DNA of 17,355 nt from Xanthoparmelia taractica (taxonomy: Eukaryota; Ascomycota; Lecanoromycetes; Lecanorales; Parmeliaceae), in assembly GCA_033085395.1 (NCBI GenBank), contig JANQBS010000515.1, positions 1 through 17,355 on the forward strand. The letters run 5' to 3'. Below, one piece after another: positions 8,475 through 17,355 of this stretch (positions are counted from its first letter, which is position 1; every line of letters starts with the position of its first letter). The notes below the pieces were generated by a model, which ran no database searches, was not told the origin of the DNA, and saw nothing but the letters and a program-made list of their open reading frames with translations. A program made the position numbers and the translations under genes.

Positions 8475-9171
8475 CTCTTAGAATTCTTAATTATTCTTAA
8501 TTATCTAATTCGTGATAAATACTTAAGAATCTTTATTAAATATAGAAAGAAAAGTAATAATTCTTCTAATTTGAAGTAAATTACTTTTATAATATCTAAA
8601 AATATTAAAAGAAATGTTCGCTAAATATCGCGACTTTAAAGAATAACAAACGAGATGCGTTTAATTTTAAACGAGCTATTAACGACTATAAGTTTATTCG
8701 ACCTCGCACGTGACTTTTATTATTTCGATTCGATGTGACATTGACGACACTAACACTAACGAACTTGGAGCTTTTGTTAATAGCCTTTCCTTGCTCTTAT
8801 TAACAATCTTTGTGATTCTATTTTCCTATTTTCTCTTTACTCTCATTCGTTTCGAAGTTATTCTATCGAGTAGAATACTCACTTTAGTTATTTATTCTTT
8901 GCTTATATAATATACATATTCTTTATATTCTTTCGATAAGATATTACTTCTTCTTATCGCTTTAATACACTTATTTCTTCTTTTTCGTAACGTTATCTCA
9001 ATCTACTCTATTACTTTAGATATAGAGTTAATATTTTACGACTTCTTAGATAATTTCTCAGATATTATCTCGTTCGACTATTTAGATATCTAATAAATCG
9101 TTAATAATATCGCTAAAGATAAGTCTTAACGACTCTTCTCCCTCGCTTCTCTAAAGCTATATCTCTTTTTC
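8475..9171. other. AT-rich degraded sequence before the retrotransposon
   Basis: No convincing gene. A 66-codon open stretch at 8710-8910 (GTG start, mostly Leu/Ile/Phe/Ser, one hydrophobic run near LLLLTIFVILFSYFLFTLI) could by composition be a membrane segment, but AT-rich sequence yields this by chance. The final bases (CTTTTTC) abut the 5' LTR. Confidence 0.4.
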
Positions 9172-9340
9172 TATCAGGCCTAGCGCTGCATGCGTATTAG
9201 CGTCGACTACTCATGAGTTTAGAGTCCATTGCGGGGTCCATGACCTAAGGCCTTGGCGGGGCCTTGGCGATCATATGTCTTCTTCGCATACCTTAGGGTT
9301 TTCGTGTTTCTTAGAGATTAGTTCTACTAGGACTTAATAC
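9172..9340 (+). repeat. 5' LTR of the gypsy element
   Basis: It starts TATCAGGCCTAGCGC and ends GACTTAATAC. The 3' copy starts TGTTAGGCC, so the ancestral start was probably TGTCAGG, with different transitions in each copy. A GC-rich core (AAGGCCTTGGCGGGGCCTTGG) is preserved in both. No primer-binding site could be assigned in the mutated bases after 9340. Confidence 0.88.
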
Positions 9341-9858
9341 CTAATAAAGAAATTATTATCGTATCGATAATACGTCTCTTATATTAATTAAGTCGCTTAC
9401 TAAGCGCCAGCGAATTAATTTCTTATAATTCTAATATCTCTATCTTTTAAAGAAAGAGACTTATCGTTACTACGATATCGAATTCTTCGTCGAATCGAAA
9501 TAAATATATCTTAAAGCGACGTAACTTCGATATTAGTTTTTAAGAGTTTATCTTAAAGAATTAAGCGACTCTAAAAAAACGTCTTAAGAACGCTCGAATA
9601 GAAAATTATTATCTAAAATTAAAATAAGAATTAACTAAGTTACGAGCACGTAATAAGATACTACGTAATTTAAACTCCTCTATAACTCTTATCGAAACGA
9701 TAACGATTTTATCTATTATTTTATCTTTAATAAATATTTTAGTTAAAGTAAAAATATTTCGTTTTAAAAAAATATATTCTTATAAGAGTAATAGTAAAGA
9801 AGAATATTTACGCTAATTTCGCGAAATAGAAATTTAATTTCTTATAAGTCTCGAGTAT

Positions 9859-10580
9859 ATTATTATCGATTAAGCTAGGATTATTTATTATATATAATTC
9901 TTAGAAGACGACTTTAATACGTAGTAATATAAATATTTTTAAGTCTATAGATTAAAGAGAGTTATTTTTAAGTTTTTTAAGTTATTTTTACTCGACTTAA
10001 TTATAAATTCGATAAATTATCGCTTACTCGCTTATAAAAAGTAAAAAATAATAAAATAATAATAAGATTAAAAGATCTTAGTTTTTAAGATCTATCTAAA
10101 GAAGTTAAAAATCTATCTATCTTCGTTTATAAAAAAATATCGAGTAAACTTTTTCTTAACTAAGCTACGATCTAAGCTAAAAAATAAGATTTTTAATACT
10201 AATAATATATCTAAATAAAGAAAAGAAATTCTTGCTATAATAATTATATAGAAAACGATTTTAAAGCGCGCGCGCCTTAGTAATAATAATTCTAATGTAA
10301 AGTAATTCGAAGAGTTTAATAAAGATAAGTTCTTAAAAGCTCGAATTTCGAAGCCTAATACGACTTCGAAAGATAACGCTAAGTCTACGCGTATTTAAAA
10401 AGAGAGTAAAAAACGTAAAATTAAGATCGCTAATAATAATCTTAAAATATCTAACGTTTATTAATATTATTAGAAATTAGATTATTTAAAATTAAATTAT
10501 CTCGATAAGAATAAATTAACTATTATCGTCGCGACGATATTAATAAAAAATAAATTAATTTCGTAAGCGTCTCTTAAGCG
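9859..10580 (+). pseudogene. gag: gag remnant with CCHC zinc knuckle
   Basis: In frame 1 the region reads as a gypsy capsid protein. A helical, Phe/Lys-rich stretch (YRLKRVIFKFFKLF, about 9945-9990) and LTKLRSKLKNKI (about 10160-10195) give way to a Lys/Ser-rich linker and then a zinc knuckle at 10459-10500. There, codons Y*YY*KLDYLKLNY occupy exactly the C-x2-C-x4-H-x4-C spacing, with each Cys (TGT) turned to Tyr (TAT) and the His to Tyr. Capsid assembly and nucleic-acid binding are the family roles. The start is not defined, and stops in the frame are TAA/TAG. The pol domains lie in a different frame (2), so a programmed frameshift may have existed. Confidence 0.7.
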
Positions 10581-10599
10581 AAATAAGAAAAACAAATAA

Positions 10600-13500
10600 T
10601 AGAGATAACTTCTTTTATCGTTACGAAGAAGTAAATTAAGCTATAGAGTTATTAGAGATAACTTATTACTTTACTTATTATAAAGCGTACATTAATTTAA
10701 TTACGTAAAAGTTCGTAATCTAATAGAATCTCAAATTATATATCGCTATTTTATCGCAGACGAAAGCGTTTAGCGAGTAAGATATATACTATTATAATAC
10801 TTATTAGCTAGATTATTGAATAATCGATAGCTAAGATTAAGAACAACAGTGTAGTATATTATTCTACGTCGTAGATCAAGAAGGTTTCGATATCGTGCTG
10901 AGTATACTCGCGTTATATTAATTGCATATTTTACTTAACTCTACGACGACGTAATAACGATTTAAGATTAACGCTAAAAAACTCTAGATTAAAGAATTAA
11001 TTAAATTTACTTAGAAAATCGAGCGAAAGCTAAATATATTTATAATCGTATATGTTACGATAGCGCGAGGCGAATAGAAAAGTATTAATAATTTAGAGCT
11101 CTTAAGAAAACTATTAAAGTTTAAGAATATCTTTTTTAATAATATAATAGAAATCTTATCTACGTTTAAATAGAGAAATTATATTATTAAGATAGAGAAA
11201 AATAAAAAATTATCTTATAAATCTCTTTATAATTTATTTTAAATTAAATTATCGAAGCTAAGACGATATCTTAAGAAGTTACTTTATAAGAATTAAATTC
11301 GTTATTTAACTTTTTTCGCTGAAGCTTCTATTCTCTTTATCTCAAAGAAAGATAATAAATTATATCTTTACGTAAATTATCGAAACTTAAATACGATAAT
11401 AATAAAGAATTAATATTTATTATCTCTAATTACTAAGACGTTAAATCGCTTATATAACGTTAAGATATTTTTAAAGTTAAATCTTAAAAATATTTATTAT
11501 AGAATTCGTATTAAGAAGAGCGATAAGTAAAAGACTACGTTTCGCACTCGCTATAATTATTTTAAATACTTAATAATATCTTTCAACCTTGCAAATATAT
11601 TAGCTACGTTTTAAGTCTATATTAATAGAGTTCTTATAAGCCTTATAAACGTTATATATGTAATATATTTAAATAATATCTTAATCTATAGCGCTGAGTT
11701 GACGAAATATTAATAATACGTTAAGTAAGTACTTAAGCGATTGCGCTAGTTCTAGCTATATATAAATCTAAAGAAATATTAGTTTTACACTAAATCGATT
11801 GAGTTTTTAGAATTCGTTATAATTATTAATAATATAGTTATAAATTAAGAACGCGTAATAACGATTTAAGAATAATTAACGCCGCGAAATTATCGAGATA
11901 TATAGATTTTCTTAGACTTTGCAAATTTTTATTAGCGCTTTATTTTTAAATATTTTATTATTATAGCGTCTCTTATTAGCTTATTTAAGAATAGTAAGGT
12001 CGATAAGAAATTAGAATTATTTAAGTAATTAGAAGACGTTAGATTAACTTTCGAGTAATTATATAATACTTTTATGATTACGTTATTTCTACGATATTAT
12101 AATTCTTAAAGAAAATTGCGCGTAGAGACTAATATTTTTAATTTTGATATAGAAGCTATACTTTCGTAATAAAACGATAACGATTATTAGCGACTCGTCG
12201 TATTTTTTTTCTAGAAAGATAATATTAATAAAATAAAACTATAAGATTTACGATTAGAAATTACTTGTTATCGTCGTAGCGATAAAGTAATAACGTTACT
12301 ATCTAAAAGATAGTATTTACTACATTAAGATCTAATTAGATTATAATAATCTTAAGGAATTTATAAAGTAAAAGAAACTTAACTTTAAATAGACTCGTTG
12401 AACGCTAAAGTTAGCTATTTATAACTTTAAGATTTTTTATTAAATAGAAAAATTAAATTTTATAAATACGTCGTCGCGATAATTAGACTATAAAGATTTA
12501 TCGTTATTAAATATTAAATTATTATTTATATTTTAAAATAAACTTGTTCTTTAAATTAACGATAAGCTATTATAAAGAGATAAAGAAGTAATAGTAGTAA
12601 TAACGTCTACGCTACGAGTTATAGATATTTAGATAATTATTTTAAGAAGAGAGATTAAGACTCTATCTAAAATTATATATAACGATTTATAAAGATTAAT
12701 AAAAACGCTAATTCGAAAGTTACAATCTTATAATAATTAAGTGAGCTCTTTTCGAGTTAATGCGAATACGTCTACAAAGCGACGTTATACTCGTAATTAA
12801 ATATAAATCTTTAACTTCGAGAGACTATTACGAAATAATAATCGTCTCTATATATCTAGAAATAATATCTTACAAAAAGAATTTATTAGTAAGTGTTATA
12901 ACGATTCTTTAGTAGAATACTTTGACGCTACGAAGACGTATAAGCTTTTTATCTATAAATATTACTAAAATAAGAGTCTTAAGAAAATTATTAACTACGT
13001 TAAGACTTACGATATATATTAACGTATTAAGACGTCGCGCTATCGACTGTATAATAAATTAATCTCGCTTTTTATTATTATTAAATTATAAAAGAAAATT
13101 TCTATAAATTTTATTACGAGCTTATTATCAAGTAAGCTTAAGAGCGTTATTTATAACGTTATTTTAGTTATAATAAATCGATATATGAAAATAATTAGAT
13201 ATCTATCAATAATTATTAAAATCGACGTCGCTAAGCTAGCGAAAATATTCTATATTAAAATTATTTATCGCTATAAAATATTTAATAATATTATTAGCGA
13301 TAGAGACTTAATATTTATTAGCGAGTTTTGATTAGCGATTTATTATTATTCGAAGATAAAGCGTAATCTAAGTATCGTCTTTTATTCTTACACTAATAAT
13401 TAAATCGAGCGTTAAAATTAGATACTAAAATACTACTTACGCGTGTTTGCTAATAAGAAGCAAATTAATTAAGCTAAACTACTATTTATAATAGAGTTTA

Positions 13501-13900
13501 TATATATAAATAATTAATATATCTTTATCGAAATAATATTGTTCTTCTTAATATATAAATATTAGCGAGCTAATTTAGATCTATAATGCGTAGAAGATTA
13601 ATAAGCGAAAGTATTAAGTATTAAATAAGAAAGCTATTTAATTAGACTAGTAATCGTTGTTAAGTAAGCGAAGACGTCGAAAATAAAAGTAAATATAATA
13701 ATTATTTTAATATATTAAGTAATTATAGACGTACTCTTTATATTTACTAATATAATTATTTAATCGAATAAAAGATTTATAATTAAAATTTATTATTTAA
13801 TTATCTAATTAAGTAATATTATATCGAGAATATATCGCATTAAATTAGAGTATATATTACTATAGATATAATTTATTAGAGAGACGCTTAATGCGTATTA
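10600..13900 (+). pseudogene. pol: pol remnant: protease end, RT, RNase H, integrase
   Basis: The C-terminal protease block EGFDIVLSI lies at about 10877-10905. RT begins near 11290 with LYVNYRNLNTI (11366-11398), the LCVDYRxLN motif, and has YLNNILIYS (11666-11692) for the catalytic YLDD. RNase H opens with ETNIFNFDIEAILS (12125-12166), the ETDAS-x-x-A-I-G block with its Asp now Asn. All of these are in frame 2. Integrase follows in frame 0: the zinc-binding half with VKTYDIYQRIKTSR (about 12996-13037, C-x2-C decayed), SINFITS with the first catalytic Asp as Asn (about 13101-13121), and ISDRD with the second Asp kept (13299). The frame change between RNase H and integrase implies an indel. 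A C-terminal chromodomain could not be confirmed. Confidence 0.85.
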
Positions 13901-14019
13901 TAAGAGAGTGCGATTAAGTTTACTTAGCTCGCTATATATCAAAATAATAAAAAGAAATAAATAGTCTCTATCGCAGCGATAGAGATCGTTTAATTAAAGA
14001 ATTTTATTTGAAATTCTTA

Positions 14020-14690
14020 TTCGAGAGGAAAGAATTCTTAGGAAAATCTTTATTCGAGAAGCTTACTTATTAAATATTACTCTTATTAGAGACGACTTCC
14101 CTTAACTTCGCCTTATAGACGTTTATACTATTTATCTTCTTTTAAAGAAGTTTATTATAATTCTCGAGCTCTTTAACACGCTTATATAATGTATCGAGTT
14201 TCTTTCTCGCGATCTAAAGATCGCGTTAAAGAGTCGTAATAATAGTAATCGCTTAATTATTAATAAATATAATTAGACTTTATTTCTTGCGAAACTAGAT
14301 AATCTTATAATCAATATTCGTTCGACTGCGCTTTATCGACGCTATAATTTCGAGGACTCGATAAACGCGACGGAGAGTTTTTCGAATCTTTTTATAAAGA
14401 AAAGACGAAATCTTCACGCAGTCTCGAATTCTCTTCTTAACGCTTTTGCAATAAATATAAGACGAGAACTTATTTTTAATATAATCGTCGCTAAAGCGAA
14501 TAAAGCATCGATAATAAGAAAGAGTAGATATTATCTTATATTAGTATACGATAGCGAAGCGTTAAGGAACTTACTTGTTATTATTATATGAGCTATCTTA
14601 AGTGTTAGTATATATTAATATTAGCGTAGCGATAGAAGAAGTTTAATAATACTTATAATAAAGAGAATTAGAAGAAGTCGTAATAATAAG
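14020..14690 (-). pseudogene. Antisense coiled-coil reading frame in the gypsy 3' region
   Basis: Between integrase and the 3' LTR, the minus strand holds about 200 codons in one frame. From 14560 down to about 14140, stops are few and all TAA/TAG. Readable segments in order are TLSYYRCFIRFSDDYIKNKF, VKKRIRDCVKISSFLYKKI, RKTLRRVYRVLEIIASIKR and SRTNIDYKII*FRKK. A heptad-rich helix follows at about 14250-14140 (IARKKLDTLYKRVKELENY, then NKLL*KK). The helix strongly suggests a dimerising coiled coil, preceded by a basic region. No family recognised. The plus strand of the same stretch is also partly open, but its product looks like low-complexity sequence. It may be an accessory antisense gene of the retrotransposon or a captured host gene. 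Confidence 0.42.
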
Positions 14691-14850
14691 TATTTAACTA
14701 TTAATACGTTAGTATTAATATATCTAAGAACGATGTTATAGCGTTAAAGTAAAGACTTATAAAGAGTGTATTAGATATTATAAAAAAGAGAAAAGTTTTA
14801 AAGAAGCGAAGATAAATTTATTAACACTAAAAGACGCTAGTAATTATTAT
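14563..14850 (+). pseudogene. Possible Cys-cluster frame in the gypsy 3' region
   Basis: In the frame of 14728 the plus strand reads with TAA/TAG stops only. It starts with a Glu/Gln-rich helix (RELEEVVIISI, about 14650-14690) and continues ERCYSVKVKTYKECIRYYKK (14728-14787), then EKSFKEAKINLLTLKDA. If Tyr, Val and Phe codons are decayed Cys or near-Cys codons, the spacing approximates a short zinc cluster (C-x2-C-x7-C-x2-C). It overlaps the start of the antisense frame, and both may not be real. Weak call. Confidence 0.25.
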
Positions 14851-15664
14851 TCATAACGTTATCGTCGATATATCGTTGGTAAAGTTTTTCTAATAATTCT
14901 AATTAGTCGAATCGTTATATTATTAATATCGCTATTAATAAAATAATAAATTAATAAATTAATTCTACGCTCTTCTATTATAGAAGTTAGAATAGTTCTA
15001 TAAAAAGACGTAGAAGCGTAACTATTAGTTATTTAATAATAGCCCGCTAAGGCTCGAGCTAAATAACGTATAATATATGTGTTTTAGAATAGCTAGTAAT
15101 ATGCGCTATAGGAACAATATCGTGTGTAGAAGAACTTCTTCTACGCGTCTATAAAAAGAGCTAAGAAAATTCTTTAATAAGTTATTAATAATATATATCG
15201 TTTGCTATAGATATATTAATCTTATATTATAGAAATAATAGCGTATTAGAAGAACTCTTTTTTCTTTACTTAAAGAAATTAAGGTTTTTTAATAAGTCTT
15301 CTACGTATACTAAGCGACTACGTTACTACTAGTTTATAATAAACGATAGAACTAATCGTAATATATCGAGTCGTCTATTAATACTCGAAGAGTATTACTA
15401 AGATTATCGTATTATAAAGAAAGTCTATATTATATATTAGGATTAATATAGTAGAATCGAGACGTTTATAATCGATAGACGTTGTGTATATAATAGCATT
15501 AACGCGCGTTTATAACGCGTATCTTTTGTTGTTAATAATTAAAGTTAATATTATAAAAGCGACGTCGTTTGCGAGTACTTTTTCTTATCTCTTACGAAGT
15601 TTAAAGAGTTTTTATATTACGTAATAAGAATACTATATTAAATAGTATTTGAAAATTAGAGTCT
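14851..15664 (+). other. 3' non-coding part of the gypsy element
   Basis: AT-rich sequence with no recognisable protein. Short inverted segments such as CTACGCTCTTCTA (14970s) against TAGAAGAACTTCTTCTACGCG (15126-15146) could form hairpins. It leads into the purine tract before the 3' LTR. Confidence 0.4.
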
Positions 15665-15679
15665 AAGGGGGAAGGCGAT
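15665..15679 (+). other. Polypurine tract of the gypsy element
   Basis: AAGGGGGAAGGCGAT lies directly before the 3' LTR start (TGTTAGG at 15680). The run of G is notable in a region otherwise stripped of G/C. The position is exactly that expected for the plus-strand primer. Confidence 0.8.
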
Positions 15680-15848
15680 TGTTAGGCCTAGCGCTATATG
15701 CGTATTAGCGCCGATTACTTATGAGTTTAGAGTTTATTGCGAGGTTTATAACCTAAGGCCTTAGCGGGGCCTTGGCGATTATATGTCTTCTTCGCATATT
15801 CTAGGGTTTTTGTGTTTCTTAGAGATTAGTTCTACTAGAACTTAGTAC
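15680..15848 (+). repeat. 3' LTR of the gypsy element
   Basis: It has the same 169-bp length as the 5' LTR and aligns without indels. It begins TGTTAGGCCTAGCGC and ends AACTTAGTAC. Differences are almost all transitions, for example CATGCG against TATGCG and GGGGTCCATGACC against GAGGTTTATAACC. The right copy carries more C-to-T and G-to-A changes than the left. Confidence 0.88.
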
Positions 15849-16111
15849 TACGAGTCGGAAAGGTGTGGTATATTTGATGGTATGGGACTAGTTTTTCGAA
15901 TATCATATCGAAAGATATAAGATATTTTATACTCCCATTGGGTTTTTAATAAATATATTACGTGATATTTTTTTATATTTATAAAAAAAGTAAAAAGTGT
16001 AAGCGAACGCTTATATAATTATAAAATTCTATAAATAGATTAAAAAGATATAATTTTTTAAAAAAAGTTAAAAAAAAATTAAAAACGACTATATTTAATA
16101 GATATTATATC
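15849..16111 (+). other. 263-bp spacer starting with the arm terminal motif
   Basis: It begins TACGAGTCGGAAAGGTGTGG immediately after the 3' LTR, closely matching the right arm start TACGGGTCGGAAAGGTCTGG at 16112. Only scattered similarity continues (GATGGTATGGGA, ATATCATATCGA). The distal part is the second copy of the 107-bp repeat. It may be a solo end or an internally deleted relative of the inverted-repeat element. Confidence 0.5.
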
Positions 16112-16112
16112 T
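16006..16112 (+). repeat. 107-bp dispersed direct repeat, right copy
   Basis: Matches 5453-5559 without indels. Its last base overlaps the start of the right inverted-repeat arm (TACGGGTCGG), so the arm was joined exactly at the end of this repeat, at a TA. Confidence 0.8.
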
Positions 16113-17258
16113 ACGGGTCGGAAAGGTCTGGGATGGTCTTGGATATAGGATGTCGATATCATATCATGGTATAATATAATATTGAGACCATATTATTTGA
16201 TTTTTATGGGATAGTCTAAGAGACGTGCTGGTATTATGAAATAATCTAAAAAATTTCTAATATATGTAGGGGTATCTTATGTTATATGCAGGGGTATGGG
16301 AAATATATTATATATAGAAGAAGTTACTCTATATAGAATCATGCGAACGTATTCTAATTATTATTCTAGCTATTACTTTACTTCATTATTACATTATTAA
16401 GTATTCTAATCATTATTCTAGTTATTATCTTATTTTATTATCGTTATTATTATTACTTCACTTTATTATCACGTTGTTAAGCTAAGCTTATTATCGCATT
16501 TAATATTATGTTGTGAAAGATCTTCGCAATTATCTAGGGCTTAGCGAGTTATTTTTATTACTATTAATATATTTAATTTATTTAATTATTAGAAGAATTA
16601 CTAGCACGCTAATTATAATAGTAATCTATTATTTATTCTACGATAACAAATTCTCCTCTTCTTTCTTCGCATTATGAAAAGAATTTACGATTATTCTTTA
16701 TAATTATATATTCTTAGTTATTAAAGTTACACGCTTCGCATAAATAATATAAAGATTAATATCTTCGAATATATAATAAAGAAAAGCTTTCGTCGACTCA
16801 TAAATGATCTTAATAGTCGATCTAGAAAAATGTATTTCCTTTATATATATTATCGCGATCTTTCTTATCACTCGCGAAAAAAAGAGCTTAAGAATTATTA
16901 AATCGAATCTTCTCTAATAGCGATAAATCTTACGTAAAGTAATAGCTATAGTTTATTAATAAAATAGAATAGATAGATTCGAGATCAGACTTACTTTTAG
17001 CTTTTTATCTACGTTTTCGAATATTATTACTCGATAGTTCTTACGCTAGTCTACTTTTCTTAATTAATCTTAATAGTTAAACACTTAAAGACTATATAGA
17101 AGTAATTAGTTGCACTTAAGATTATCTAATATTAGCTACGTGTATTATAATTTCTTTAGTCTTTTCTTTATTCTTACGTATTATCGTCTACTCGCGTATT
17201 AGCTTTATACTTAATATTTTATTTATAGATTCAATATATTTACTTCAAAATATTGTCT
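16112..17258 (-). repeat. Right arm of the ~1.1-kb inverted repeat
   Basis: Reverse complement of 1-1119. The inner end starts TACGGGTCGGAAAGGTCTGG, equivalent to the left arm end CCAGACCTTTCCGACTCGTA with RIP-type changes. The window continues 97 bp past 17258 (17259-17355); the corresponding part of the left arm would lie outside the window. Those 97 bp are AT-rich with no feature. Confidence 0.88.
16689..17060 (-). pseudogene. Decayed histone H3-like reading frame (right copy)
   Basis: This second copy of the left-arm frame is damaged at partly different sites. Minus-strand reading gives ITLRKIYRY*RRFDLIILK, FSRVIRKIA, IHFSRSTIKIIYESTKAF, LYYIFEDINLYIIYAKRVT and LITKNI*L. Where the left copy has IKKIA, TKRVT and IIYKS, this one keeps IRKIA, AKRVT and IYEST, which are closer to canonical H3 (VREIA, HAKRVT). 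The two copies therefore support the same ancestral H3-like protein. Upstream, on the tail side, is a basic region (NVDKKLKVSL) and further Lys/Arg-rich codons. Stops are TAG/TAA at Gln positions. Non-functional. Confidence 0.75.
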
Positions 17259-17355
17259 CGCGTAGTAATTCTTTTATAAGTTATAGCTTACTTTATTAAA
17301 TAGATAGATAATAAGATAAATAGTAAAAGAATAATAAATAATAGAAGAATAATAA

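Larger units (their letters stand above)
9172..15848 (+). mobile_element. Full-length RIP-degraded Ty3/gypsy LTR retrotransposon
   Basis: Two 169-bp direct LTRs (9172-9340 and 15680-15848) enclose gag, RT, RNase H and integrase remnants in gypsy order (integrase last), all on the plus strand. A purine tract, AAGGGGGAAGG at 15665-15675, sits just before the 3' LTR, as required for plus-strand DNA priming. The element is 6677 bp. About 1.7 kb between integrase and the 3' LTR is extra sequence with other decayed frames. No clear 5-bp target duplication is seen (TTTTC on the left, TACGA on the right), which could mean RIP changes or rearrangement. The frames carry many stops, so it is inactive. 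Confidence 0.9.

Noticed and set aside
8710..8910. 66-codon plus-strand frame rich in Leu/Ile/Phe
   Set aside because: GTG start and composition typical of random AT-rich translation; no supporting context.
13660..13900. Chromodomain at the end of integrase
   Set aside because: Expected in some fungal gypsy elements, but the decayed translation shows no convincing aromatic cage or WxxxxNTWEP-like motif.

Overview
The window looks like a repeat-rich, AT-rich compartment of a filamentous ascomycete (Pezizomycotina) genome. Nearly all of it is transposon-derived DNA that appears to have been through repeat-induced point mutation (RIP). The sequence is dominated by TpA and poor in CpA/TpG. The remnant reading frames are broken almost only by TAA and TAG at positions where related proteins carry Gln or Trp. 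Conserved residues show the matching G-to-A and C-to-T changes, for example RT YLDD read as YLNN. No rRNA, tRNA or CRISPR array was found.

Layout, left to right. (1) 1-1119 is one arm of a long inverted repeat whose other arm is 16112-17258; each arm carries the decayed remains of a histone H3-like reading frame. (2) 1120-2206 is a hAT DNA transposon fragment (minus strand) whose outer end, with a CTAGGGGTGGG terminus, survives at 2196-2206. (3) 2207-5452 holds a decayed, probably Tc1/mariner-like DDE transposase (minus strand, about 3139-4108) and featureless AT-rich sequence. (4) 5453-5559 is a 107-bp repeat found again at 16006-16112. It is followed by an intact but unrecognised 95-codon frame (5624-5911). 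(5) About 6070-7985 is a higher-complexity island that looks unmutated. It contains a Myb/SANT-repeat protein gene on the minus strand (6651-7499), possibly interrupted by one TAA. (6) 7962-8474 is an unknown, RIP-broken minus-strand frame, followed by AT-rich sequence to 9171. (7) 9172-15848 is a full-length, 6.7-kb Ty3/gypsy LTR retrotransposon with 169-bp LTRs, recognisable gag (zinc knuckle), RT, RNase H and integrase, and an extra 1.7-kb 3' region with a decayed antisense coiled-coil frame. (8) 15849-16111 is a short spacer that starts with the same terminal motif as the inverted-repeat arms. (9) 16112-17355 is the right arm and its outer flank.

None of the transposon genes can be functional as written. 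The only plausible living gene is the Myb/SANT gene, and even it lacks an obvious ATG and may carry a nonsense change or a small intron. The most unusual content is the histone-H3-like frame embedded in a mobile or duplicated repeat, present twice in inverted orientation around a 15-kb core. All calls come from manual translation of the sequence; no database search was possible.
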